Source of the DNA: Nymphaea colorata | Lineage: Eukaryota; Streptophyta; Magnoliopsida; Nymphaeales; Nymphaeaceae | Length of the DNA: 64,000 bases | Direction: 5' to 3' | Assembly (NCBI RefSeq): GCF_008831285.2 | Contig: NC_045141.1 | Coordinates: 20,704,848-20,768,847 of the forward strand | Notes under the pieces: model-generated | What the model was told of the DNA's origin: nothing | Databases searched by the model: none | The model's input: the letters and a program-made list of their open reading frames with translations, nothing else | Shown: piece by piece, positions 51,601-61,810 of the stretch | Layout of the letters: the number at the start of each line of letters is the position of its first letter | Numbering within the stretch: position 1 is the stretch's first letter | Program-made: the position numbers and the translations under genes

Positions 51601-54600
51601 TTACATGTACTCAGTTGGACTGCAAAAAATAGTAGCTTTATTGCGGTCCGAAGACTTGGATGTGCAAATCCATGCAGCCAAGGTGGTGGCAAACCTTGCT
51701 TCTGAAGGTACTATTTTTGCTTCATATTTGAGGTGAAGATGTCCTATTTTGGTTTCTCTTTTCTGCTATTACCAATCATTCTCTTGAGTGCAATTTGATG
51801 ATTTTTGAGCCAGATATTTGGTAAGGGTATCTGTTGTTTGTCTCGTACTCTTTACTGGTCTGTTCTTCCTTTAGGTGACCAAATTTCTTTGTGACAGAAA
51901 AATTTTATTCACTTTAGTTTATTTAAAGTTAAACTTTGAAAATATCTGACTCGATATGAGGACATTTTTGCTAGAATAAACTGCATGTTTGTTCTTTAGT
52001 TTCCAACTTGAGAAAAATTCCAGATGCAAACCAGGAGAAGATTGTTAACGAGGGAGGTCTGGATGTTCTTCTCTTGCTGTTGGATTCTCAAAATGAGACA
52101 ATTCGTCGAGTTGCTTCTGGTGCTATTGCAAATTTGGCAATGAATGGTAAGCCTTCTCCTGTTGAGGGCAGCTTACTTTATCAAAATAAGTTATGCCATA
52201 ACCTTTCTTTCTGAGAGTTGCTAGAGCACTACCTCCTAATTGGAATCACTATCCTCTGTATTAGCAGTTCTCAAATGTAAATAAAATAGAGTGGTCATTT
52301 TATTGGTTAGAGAAACTAATAACATAATATGGAGTAACCATTACATTAACTATGGTAATCCTATCACCAAGTAGCTGTTCAGTTTGTGGGCATGCATATT
52401 ATGCACATGCGCTTCTGAAGCTTGATTTAGGAATAAAAATCGTAAATTTTTGTTTGGCATTATACTGCCACCACAAGCAGTGAAAGCTTGAAGACTGTGA
52501 AGAGGAGAGTACAAGCCCTATGGGTTTGCTCTTTTTCCAACTTCAATGCTGCATCGGCAGGTAAGATTGCCTGTCCAGCATGGTGAACACAACTTACTGG
52601 TTTCCTTCAATTTGTGGGTTAGCAGCCAGCTATTTTAGTTTAATAGGTTCATAAAGATGTCCAGAAATTCTCCAAAGGAATGAAGATAAGCAAGATAATG
52701 TGCCAAAATACAAGGCACAAAGAGCATAAAGAACACAAGGCACAGACAGTTGGTGTGCAGTTAGGCACAAAGCTGGAAGCTCTTATTGAAAAAATAGAAC
52801 TACAAAAATGAAGAAAAAAGGAGGAAATCCTCACAAGGATGAAGAATAGAGCAGAGGTGCCATCTATTTATGGAGGGCAGCAATGGGCTAGCCATTTGGG
52901 TAACTCAATGCTGCCTATTGCAGCTTAGAAAATGAAAAATACAAAAATAAAGTTGGAAATGAAAATATGCAAATCATTCCTACACATGTACTATATATTT
53001 ATAAATACATATACACATATATTCAATAATATGCAAGTGCACACATTGAAAAATACAATGTATATATGAACAAACATAAGTTATACTTGCAAATATGTCA
53101 TAGATGTTTGAACAAGGTTATGGTACCATGGGCGTATAGGTCATCACTGAGATGATTTCTTTTACTCCAGAAAACAATCAAGCTCTGATAATGTGCAAAG
53201 GTGGTGCACGTTTGTTATCAAATATGGCCTCGAAGACAGATGATTCTCAGACTCAGCGAATGGTGGCTGGTGCTATTGCAAATCTGTGTGGAAATGGTAT
53301 GAACAAATTTTTATATACTGGTTCATTTTTTTTATTGCTTGAATGGGGATATAATCCAAACATCTAATCATGATTTGAGCTTGATTTTTTCCATGTTGCT
53401 TCCTCTCAAATTGTTTCAATTCATTCTCTGCCAACACAATGATTCTTCTTTGATGTTGGTGTAATTTGTTCCTGAAGCTTGCTCTATTTCTCTTATCCTC
53501 TTTGTGTATGTCTGGATCTATATCTCAAACATGTCTTTCTGATAACAAATGCTCTGGTGGTTTGGAAAGTTTTGTTTTATGTGATTGTTTTTCTGCACCT
53601 TTTAACTGCAAGCAGTATATGTTCATAAGTGTGCATAATTATATTGTGTCTGGATTAACTTTGTAAATAGCCGTTCCCAATTTTATTTTCCATGAAGGAC
53701 TCATTTTTTGTAAATATATCTAGATGTCCTAGTAGCATTTTTTGCCCTGCAGAAAAATCCGTGCTTTTATTTGGATATATGTTTTTTAGAATTCATGTTG
53801 GTGCCTGTGATGTAACTGTTGTCAGTAGAGAGTCTAGAGACCTGTTCCTCTGGTGGGCATATTATTCTGCATCTTAAAAATGTTATATATGCATCTTGTA
53901 TACCTCTTCTTCTTTTATTGTTTTTTCATATTTTATTTGCCAAAGAATAATCCTTTTGCTAATTTGGCAGAAAAATTGCATGCTAAACTGAAAGAGGATG
54001 GTGGCATAAAGGCACTTCTAGAAATGGCCAGATCTGGACACAAAGATGTAATAGCACAAGTTGCTAGAGGATTTGCAAACTTCGCTAAATGTGAATCTCG
54101 GGGAGGTATAACGGGGTTGTTCTGGCATGAACTCTTGAATTAGTTTGATCCTTTTCAGAAAGGGTGCACTTCCACCTTATGATAATGTAATATAACTTGC
54201 ATTATTGTGTTTAATGCTTAAAAGGTGAAAATCACTGAGAAAAAATACAGCAGATTGAATTTGTCTGCATATTTTGTTATGATCTTCATCGCGAGCATTA
54301 GAATAATAAATAAATGTTTAAAACATCTATGAAGAGTGAGAGAAAGGTATTCTTCAAAGTTGTCTGTGGAAACAGATGCACTTAGGTCCATTATGCATAT
54401 ATTACCCTAACAAATATGCATGTAATTTCTAATCCATATTCTATGCTTTCTCTAGAATAGCTTTGGTGGTGGCAATTTGCATATTTTGTTATGAAGGAGT
54501 TTCTTGGAAGGTGTCACATATGCACATGCAGAAATATACATGCATATATATTTTCATGTGTATTTATGTGATTACATGTATCTGTACATATATGTATGTA

Positions 54601-54648
54601 TATAAACTGAAGTATGCATAGAAGAAAGTAAAATGAGACATATATATA

Positions 54649-54687
<39 letters not shown>

Positions 54688-57005
54688 CTTCTAAACTCTT
54701 TTTGGGAATGGAAACCATGTTCACCTCCTAACATTTCAAGATGGATAGCTATCATTAGAGAGATGCATACTAAACAGAGGCACTGCATATGAAGCATCCT
54801 GTGTGCGTGTGTGTATGTAATGTGAACAAAATTATGTGATGGCTTTGACACCACAATAGCTTACATATATATGTTGCGTTACAAGTTATATTTTATTCTA
54901 AGGTTGTCCTGAAAAATGAAAATGATCTATTATTATGGTAGTAGGTTTAATCAACTTCCATGCATGAAACTTGAAATTTGATATGGTGATAAATGGATTG
55001 CTGACAAGTTAGATTTGTAATGGATGAATAAAGCAGTCTTCAGAAAAGTCCAGAAGGCATGTAGGGCTGACATTAATGCATGAAAATAATAAATAAATCA
55101 TGTTAAATATGATCCCGAGGTTAAGCTTCCTTTTGAAGGTTCGGTTTACGTTGATTAAGTGTCCACCACCATATGTTGTATATACAGAGTGCTGCATGCA
55201 CACCTCAATCTACACGGTCAGTGCTGCATGCACACCTCAATCTACACGGTCACTAGTTCAACTATATGACAGGTCATGGACATATTATTGAGATGCATAT
55301 CACAATTGTCGAAAACGTTTCTACAGGTTCCAGGAATGGTCAGTCACTACTCATTGAAGATGGTGCTCTTACTTGGATAATTGTGAATGTGTATTGCAGC
55401 TCAGCATCAATCAGGCGTCATGTTGAACTTGCACTTTGCCATTTGGCTCAACATGGTGAGCTATCACTTTTGGTTTGCTATACCTAAATACAAGTCCTAT
55501 GTGGGTACATTTATTGAGAGATTCAATAGCATGCATGCTCTTTTGAAAATTCTGTTGACCTTTGAATATCTCTTACATGGGAATGCAGAATGAAAATTCA
55601 GGTCCTTTTTTTTTTGCTTTTGTTTTTTATGGATTGTTCTTTTTCAAACTAGTATACTTCGGTTTATTGTCTGGTGCAGTCATTGCTATACATTTTTTTT
55701 GCAAGAAGTAACCTTATGTCAGGTTTCGGCTCAAGGAAGTAATGATTTGAACTTTATCACATCAATCTAGATTTGATATTGGCTTATTGATGGGGATTCC
55801 TGAATATGATAGAAAAGCAAGAAACGTTCAATACCTCAAAAATTTGATGATAAGGAAGAAGAAAATAACTCTTGTAATTTATCTCTGGCAACATTACACC
55901 AATGTGTGAAGGATATGAGGAGCATAATGAGATCACTTTGAGAATCCAATAAGGGACTAACAGTGAGGTGCCCCATTGTGTACCACGTAGAAAAGGAGCA
56001 CAAGTCGTACAAAAAGGATAAAACAAGTTGAAAAGTAAAGGGAAAATGACTGACACAAACTTATTTAGGAGTTCCTGGATAAATATCCATAGCAAATCTT
56101 CCATTAATGTGGATCTTGTAGAAAATTGTAACCTTTTCCTCTGCCTGCCACTTCCTATTCTATGGCTTACACAAACTTATTTGGGAGTTTCTGGATAAAT
56201 ATCCATAAAGGATGTTCATGAATGTGGATCTTGTAGAAATTGTAACCCTTTTTCCTCTGCCTGCCACTTCCTGTTCTCTTTGTCATAGAGTTCTTTACTC
56301 TATGTTTGCTATGTTTTTTCATGGGGTAGGTTAAATAAACTATGCAGGGACGGTATCACTTACCTGTTCATGCTGAACATGATAGATATAGGAATTTACA
56401 GAATTGAGGACTGTATAGCATGAGAAGTTTCCTTTCCATTAAAGGCAAAGGAAGTTATGATGTTTTTCCTCCACTTCGGTGCCTATCCATCCTTATCATA
56501 GAGCATGATTCTTCATGCTACTTGAAATTTTATCTTCATCTTTCCAATTTTTGGGACAGCTTTGAGTGGCTCATTTGTTCAGTCGGTAAATATCTCGAGA
56601 GGATCAGTTCATGGCCCATGTTCATAAATAAAGGTAAGTAGCTATATGTTTATAACTATACGGTTATGAAGCACAAATGCTTGACGACTTAGAGAAAGGC
56701 CTACTCATGTATATTTCATAATCATCCCTATATTCCCACGGTAATATGCATCTTACATGCTTACAGTAGGTATGTGTGTAATAGTTTTCATTTATTCATT
56801 TACCTATGCAATAAATGACACCTTTGTATGGTCACTATTTTTTGCAGAAGAAAATGCAAAATCTATAATTTCCGGTGGAGCAATAAAGGAGCTGATCCGT
56901 ATAGCACATGAATCTATTCGAGAAGATACACGGAACCTTGCAAAAAGGGCTCTGAACACAAATACAACATTGCGTGCTGAAATGCAGAGACTCGGTTCCC
57001 TTTGA
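32518..57005 (+). CDS. KIN-UC: Armadillo-repeat kinesin, KIN-UC/ARK1 type
   Basis: Microtubule motor of the plant ungrouped ARK family. Arabidopsis ARK1/MRH2 promotes microtubule catastrophe and controls root-hair growth. Exons: 32518-32674, 34152-34246, 34903-35025, 38813-38998, 40360-40581, 40720-40867, 41713-41862, 43149-43237, 44212-44424, 44511-44645, 47997-48155, 48551-48727, 50873-50998, 51179-51307, 51394-51532, 51615-51707, 52024-52146, 53171-53296, 53971-54105, 55327-55455 and 56848-57005 (TGA). All phases agree; 1,003 aa. A basic, Ser/Pro-rich head (1-52) precedes the motor: P-loop GQTGSGKT 139-146, switch [10 protein letters not shown] 250-258, switch II DLAGSE 300-305. A coiled coil spans about 391-703 ([19 protein letters not shown] favours ARK1 over ARK2/3). 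Armadillo repeats cover about 750-1003 ([26 protein letters not shown]). Intron 15 is GC-AG and intron 7 has the weak donor GTTCCT. No lesion is seen. Confidence 0.93.
36209..36442. repeat. (CA)n(TA)n and (TA)n microsatellites in KIN-UC intron 3
   Basis: A CA run (36209-36233) passes into TA to about 36260. A second, longer TA run spans about 36386-36442. Confidence 0.93.
36470..36700 (+). repeat. LTR-like fragment with TATA box
   Basis: A T-rich stretch is followed by GAAGGAACTAGCTGTTGGCT, then CTATAAATAAGGGACTAAG (TATA-like, about 36600) and CTTCTTCAATATAATTCTGA, as in U3-R of plant LTRs. The AAGGAACTAGCTGTTGG block matches AAGGAGCTAGCTGCTGG at about 46498. No matching second LTR or ends were found. 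Confidence 0.4.
37326..37390. repeat. Tandem 29-bp duplication
   Basis: TGCAACATCCTTCTCCCACC plus CAAAGCAGG/A is repeated exactly from 37326 and 37355, with a third start at 37384. It lies in KIN-UC intron 3. Confidence 0.9.
38265..38306. repeat. (GAAAAA)n simple repeat
   Basis: Hexanucleotide A-rich run in KIN-UC intron 3, 500 bp before the P-loop exon. Confidence 0.9.
45154..45458. mobile_element. Probable MITE in KIN-UC intron 10 (305 bp)
   Basis: ATATCAA occurs at 45147-45153 and 45459-45465, bracketing the segment. The left end has CCAATGTTGCCAGAACTGG, and the reverse complement of the right part reads ACAATGTTGGAAAGATTGATT. Inner blocks are also inverted (CAGCTGATT near 45212 against AATCAGCTGATTC near 45385). 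The duplication is 7 bp and the terminal match is short, so the class is open. Confidence 0.45.
47150..47462 (+). repeat. LTR-like fragment followed by a PBS-like site
   Basis: Starts TGTTGGACCCTGG, contains CTATTTAAAGGG (TATA-like, about 47273) and a T/C-rich R-U5 region, and ends CTGCA. TAGTATCAGAGC follows at 47470-47481, one base different from the usual TGGTATCAGAGC primer binding site. No internal coding region follows, so this may be a truncated or TRIM-type element in KIN-UC intron 10. Confidence 0.45.
50346..50453 (+). mobile_element. SINE-like element
   Basis: GGGCATGGCTTTGGTGCAG resembles a tRNA-derived box A, GGTTTCAAATTCAAACCC resembles box B, and the unit ends in TTTTACATTG plus a 15-base A tail (50439-50453). 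A related tail (GGGTCCAAACTCAAACCC then TTTTACATT) lies at about 20742-20766. No clear target duplication was found. Confidence 0.4.
54640..54682. repeat. (TA)n microsatellite in KIN-UC intron 19
   Basis: TA dinucleotide run interrupted once by C. Confidence 0.92.
55188..55251. repeat. Perfect 32-bp tandem duplication
   Basis: AGTGCTGCATGCACACCTCA plus 12 bases is repeated exactly at 55188-55219 and 55220-55251. It lies 76 bp before KIN-UC exon 20. Confidence 0.97.
56054..56284. repeat. Tandem duplication, period 116 bp
   Basis: Two copies begin CACAAACTTATTT(A/G)GGAGTT at 56054 and 56170 and run through GATCTTGTAGAAA to CTGCCTGCCACTTCCT. Small indels separate them. Located in KIN-UC intron 20. 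Confidence 0.9.
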
Positions 57006-58027
57006 TACAAGACACAAGGTTTTCGTCGAGGTTCAGAAGCTATTAAAGCATCTCATTTGTTGATTACATCAGATTTTTTTTTCCCCTCTTTATGAAAAGC
57101 CATTGGTTTCAATGTATTTTCTCATTGCATTACATTTGGCTTGGGGAGCCAACAAACTGCAATAAGATTTAATATCGAGTAATTTTTTAGCCTTGATTTC
57201 ATGTACAGGAGAAAATCTTTTGCTTACTAATAACAAATTTTGTCAAATTGATTGGTCCATTGGTGCAAGTCATGAGAGCGTACGTGCGCTTATGCGTGTT
57301 TGTTTGTTCTTAGTGTTGGATAGGACATAACCATGTGTGCCTCTCGAAGTTTTTACAGGTGAAAGTAACCCCACCGTCCTCAAAAGCTTACTTCTCTTGC
57401 CTGGCATGTACATAACGAAATTGATACTGTTTTTTGGTTTTTTTCGTTCAAATAAGGAATACTTGCAAATCTAGGGCGGATCTTTGCAGGTTTTAATCTT
57501 GTGAAATCTTGCAACCCTAAATAGCACTGCGAACTGCAATCACAGATCACATGGCATAGAGTAATAAAAGTGAGACCAGACCATGCTGGTTTAATCTGCA
57601 GAAACTATGATTGCTTCTCGAGCAGTGTTTCGGAAATGAAAGATCCTTCAACCGCAGACATGGAGACTCTTTCCGACTGACCAGAACCACCTCTCCCTAA
57701 TTATGATACTAGCACATGGATGTCTGAAAATTTAGCTGTTCCTTTATTGATGTTTCCATAGCACATAAACAAAGCAGTTCAACTAAACCTGAATATCAGA
57801 ATGACCTTTCAAAACTACGTAGTTCAGGTACATTTGAACATGATCATTCTCCAACATATTTTCTTCTGACAATGGATTTTTGTCACTGTGCTTCTCCCCT
57901 ACTGTAAATCGCCATGAATGGAGTGTAACTTATGGCAGTTGTAAGAACAATTTTGTTGCGGGAGACGGTCACCATCGGATGGAGTCCCTCCCTTGCGCAT
58001 TTCACGCTCATGTAGCACTAGACAACG
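57006..58027. other. Convergent intergenic region, KIN-UC and DUF4079 3' ends
   Basis: Should hold the two 3' UTRs. I see no ORF or repeat of note. Confidence 0.6.
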
Positions 58028-60059
58028 TCAATAACTCAGGCCCAACTGAAGACCTAGGAATGCATGCACTAGAAATAGAGCCATGATGCTGCTGCCCAAG
58101 ATCGAGTGTGCATTTCGTAAGGATGGATTCTCCTGCAAGTTAGATAAGAGAGGTGAACATATTTAGGCTTTTTTTGCCTGAAAGAAAGCATTTATCCACC
58201 GCCTACTAGTATATATGGTACATAGACGGCTTCCTTCTGTTTTGAAGCTATAGGAAAACGAACTGTTTGATTAAAAAGTAAGGACATAAATACTTCTATT
58301 CAGATAAAAATAACCCAAAAAAACTATGAACACCTTTGTTAACTTGAGAAATTTTAAGGTACATAGATACTGTGTGCTTCACTGTCTGTACACGTGTGTG
58401 TGCGCGCGTCTGTGCAAAGGCCTTTGAGTATAGACTTCACAGCACTAGCAATTCATGACGATTTCTACGTGTACCTGTTGATGATTTGCTGCTTACCTCA
58501 AACAAGGCAGGCAAAATTGTCTGGATGGTCAGTAGAGCCAATCCAAAGAACCCTGTAATAGCATGTGGACTGCATAGATGAAAGTTCAATTTAGCCAACA
58601 TGTAACATCAGAAGGATGATCGGGTTGCAGTCGACACAACTAAGCTTCTTGTATATGAAAGAAGCCATTTAAAACCAATGGTAGTACCTTTCCAGGATGG
58701 GTCTGTCTGAAGTCAGGAGGGAAGTTATACCACCAGTAGCTCCAAGGGCAAAGAAAAAGAACATTCCTCCAAGGAGTTTGGGGTGCAAATCCTTCGCTTT
58801 TGCTTTCTCTTCCTATTGAGTGAAAAACCGTGATCAGATAACAAGCATATGAATAGAAAGTCGAAATGACGTGAGAAGTTATTCCCTTGACATACCACAT
58901 CGTCTGAAAATCGTATTCTGAAGCCTAGATATGTTCCATATCCTCCCATGGCAAATAACACCACAGCCTACAAAGTTCAAGATCATGGTGAAAATTTGAA
59001 GTGTTTATGCCAATAATCAGATGCAACTCTGCACGCATAGTCCCCATAACAGGACTTGGCTTTACACCCATTTGGAATATGTCAAGCCAGTCGAACTTCA
59101 TTTTCTCCATCATTCATTAGCTAAACAACTTAGAAAAAAAGGTTGAAGTTGTACAGAAAGAAGAAAAAGGACGGCGATGATGGCCTGTATGAAGAAGATA
59201 AAACGATTACCATATTTCCAGGATGGCCCCAATGCACGAGCCAATCGGGGAGGTTCAATGTCTTCACAAGTTCCACGAAGGGTCCAAATGCAGACCTCAC
59301 TGCTGCAGCTGTTGCACCAATGAAGCTCAACCGTCACAAAGATGCGTGGAAAGGACGACATATGACTTGACTGGATGATTCTTGTTTCCTTCTTTCATCC
59401 TTCTTTGAGGAAGGATAGAAGAACAGAGGCTTTTCCCATTTCTTAATCTACCACTAGCATCCAAATGGATGTCCTCATAGTCTAATTTCTCTAAATTTAA
59501 GACCATCACGAACATAGGATTGAGACAGGCAGACACAACCTTTTATGTATTTGCACTTTGCACGGAGCCAACTCAGCTGAATTCAATCACAAAGAATGAG
59601 AAAGAGAGAGGAGAGAAAACGCCAAGAAAGCACCTCCCGGCAGTGCAGCCATGAAGAGGAAAGGCAGGGGCGCTACACTATACAGCCTTGTTTCTTCACC
59701 ACCACAACCATTCCCTTCCTCTTCCTCTTCCTCTTCCTCGTCCCTCGCACTCGCAGGCAAAAATGTCGAAGGCAAAGAGTCCTTTAAACTACTATTGAAG
59801 CAAATGCGCCTAGCTATGGTGCCTGCAAAACGACCCGAGATAGCAAGCAATGCAGCAATTCAAGCTTGCGGAGACAAACGGATACTTCATAGAAGAAACA
59901 TCTCACAAACCCACCTCCATTAGACGATCTGCCATGGAAGAAGAACGCCGGGACTGAGGATGGCAGTAACGATTTGGCATGCAGAGGATTGCCATTGTGG
60001 CGCGAGGACGACGAGACGAGGAGGGCAAAGGAGTGGGCAATGGATGTGACATTCGCCAT
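58028..60059 (-). CDS. DUF4079 plastid membrane protein
   Basis: Seven exons in transcript order: 60059-59915, 59822-59634, 59308-59211, 58967-58896, 58812-58688, 58569-58497 and 58132-58028 (TGA). All junctions are GT-AG with matching phase; 268 aa. The N-terminus (MANVTSIAHSFALLVSSSSR) is Ser-rich and basic like a plastid transit peptide. A run of eight Glu lies near residue 85, encoded by a CTT/CCT microsatellite. Then come a hydrophobic APLPFLFMAALPGAAAV segment, the conserved PFVELVKTLNLPDWLVHWGH, and membrane segments at about 145-162, 182-202, 213-233 and 244-266. The family is shared with cyanobacteria and its biochemical role is unknown. Thylakoid or envelope location is inferred. 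The poly-Glu stretch is probably variable. Confidence 0.88.
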
Positions 60060-61063
60060 ACAGTACTGGATTGGCTACTGCTAATCTATCTGCAGGTTGC
60101 TAGGTCTTTTGCATCCTAGGCAAGATTGGATTCTTTAAAAAGCGAACAGGACAGGATAAAAGAGGAGGAGAGGCTCCCAACTTAAACGCGTGGAAGTTTG
60201 GAGGCCTCTCACAGGCTGACTGACGATGAAGTTCCGCAGACTTCATTCCCTTCCTTACAGGAGATTGCAGGCAGAATGAACATGGTGTTACCAAAGGGTC
60301 GGATCTCCACTGGACCTGGGCAAGGTTGAACCCGGTCCCACCTTGACACCGGTAGAGCCTGAGCAGGTAAAGGAATCTAGCAGTCGGTTGTCCGACTATA
60401 CTTGGCTCCGCTCATAAAATGTTTGTTCGTGGTCTGCTCACCACAGAAATGAGTAAGTGTAGCTAAGTCGTGCCTACAAACAAGCCACCATGTATACGAA
60501 GGTCAAGTCAAATTTGAATTTAAACTATGTGCATTAATCAACCATCCAATCAATATTCATGAAATAATAAACTAAACATGTCCCAATTGATATCTCGATC
60601 GCTAATGAGACGGAGCTAATTTTGCTTGGGCACTCTCTATCTCTGAAAAGGAAATCTAAAACTGGAACCGAGTACTAGCCGGCGTGCTTGAAGGGCATAC
60701 CCAAGGAAGATTCCTCAGTTGGTTAGATATATTATTTTACTGATTATTAGCAAAACGAAGGAAGCCAAACATCTAATTAGTAGAGTTATTGTTTCAGATT
60801 CTCTAGAGGACAGCAAAAAGCTTAAGCTTTGCATAATCAATCTAGGCGCTTTTCGCCGGTAATCATAGGCTTCATTCATTCAGTTGATCAATTTAGCATG
60901 GTGACAAGGATACCGTGGTCGTCACTGTGACGTGATCTTGGATGGAAGAAACCCTTTTTCCCCTCTTTATTTCTTTTCATTACTAGGAGGGTAACCTCAT
61001 TTTCTGTGGTGTCTCTTTATCAGGTGTCTCTCGCTCGCCTGTTTCATCGCCAGAGAAGGAGAA
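60060..61063. other. Head-to-head intergenic region, possible bidirectional promoter
   Basis: Separates the start codons of the DUF4079 gene (minus) and the thioredoxin-like gene (plus). No ORF or transposon is supported here. Confidence 0.55.
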
Positions 61064-61810
61064 ATGGAAGATGCTCGTGGAATGGCGGGATCAGACAACT
61101 TCACAATGCTCCCTCTCAATCGTCGGGTCAAAATCGTTACCAGCGACTCTAAGATGGAGGAGACTCTGCAAAGCCTCAAATCGTCTAAAGCTCCTGTTAG
61201 TTCCTCTCTCACAAGGCTTTCACTTCCTTTCTTCTCTCCTCTTCCTTAGTAATTTGGGATTTTGCCTGTCTACCTCGTTTCCTAATTGGTTTCTCTCTCT
61301 CTCTCTCTCTGTTTCGCTCGCTCGTTCGTTGGTGGGGAGCATGATTGGCAGGCCGTGATCAACTATGGAGCATCATGGTATCTATTCATTCTCGTCTTTC
61401 TTTCTTAACTTGAGACAAAGTATCCATTCACGGTTTTCTAAGACCAATCTCTGCGGTCTTTAAGTAATCGGCTTTCACCTAGATTCTTTTTTTCTGGGTT
61501 TAGGTTTCCGTTGTGATGGTAGTGCTTCTCTTTCTCATCTGTTGGATAATTAGCTTTGGAGTGTTATTTTACTTGTTTCTGTTTCTGCAGGTGCCGCATC
61601 TGCAGCCAGATCCTCCCTTCCTTCTGCCAATTGAGTAATGAGTTTCCAAACATTTCATTCGTATATGCGGACATAGACGAGTGCCCTGAAACAACTCAGA
61701 ACATACGCTACACTCCTACCTTCCGATTCTTTCGAGATGGTGAAAGAGTTGATGAAATGTATGGTGCAGGTGAGGAACGACTGAGGGATCGGCTATGGTT
61801 GCACTCGTAA
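61064..61810 (+). CDS. Thioredoxin-like 3-3 protein
   Basis: Small thioredoxin-fold protein of the plant thioredoxin-like 3-3 group (Arabidopsis At3g53220 type, about 126 aa). Exons 61064-61195, 61352-61377 and 61591-61810 (TAA) give 125 aa with GT-AG junctions in phase. Active site W53-C54-R55-I56-C57; the two-cysteine CXXC is kept but the usual WCGPC becomes WCRIC. cis-Pro is P95 (YTPTF). Family signatures are VINYGASWC, FVYADIDECPETT and the C-terminal GAGEERLRDRLWLHS. No transit peptide is obvious, so a cytosolic or nuclear location is likely. Redox partners are not known to me. The middle exon is only 26 nt and splits the active-site Trp codon. Confidence 0.93.

Noticed and set aside
59309-59338. 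Alternative acceptor adding SFIGAT to DUF4079 exon three
   Set aside because: The acceptor at 59309-59310 fits the phase and gives the family-like ALPGAAAVRS; the longer form would drop the second exon's conserved APLP segment.
59651-59923. 90-codon plus-strand frame with poly-Ser
   Set aside because: It is the complement of the DUF4079 second exon and its Glu repeat.
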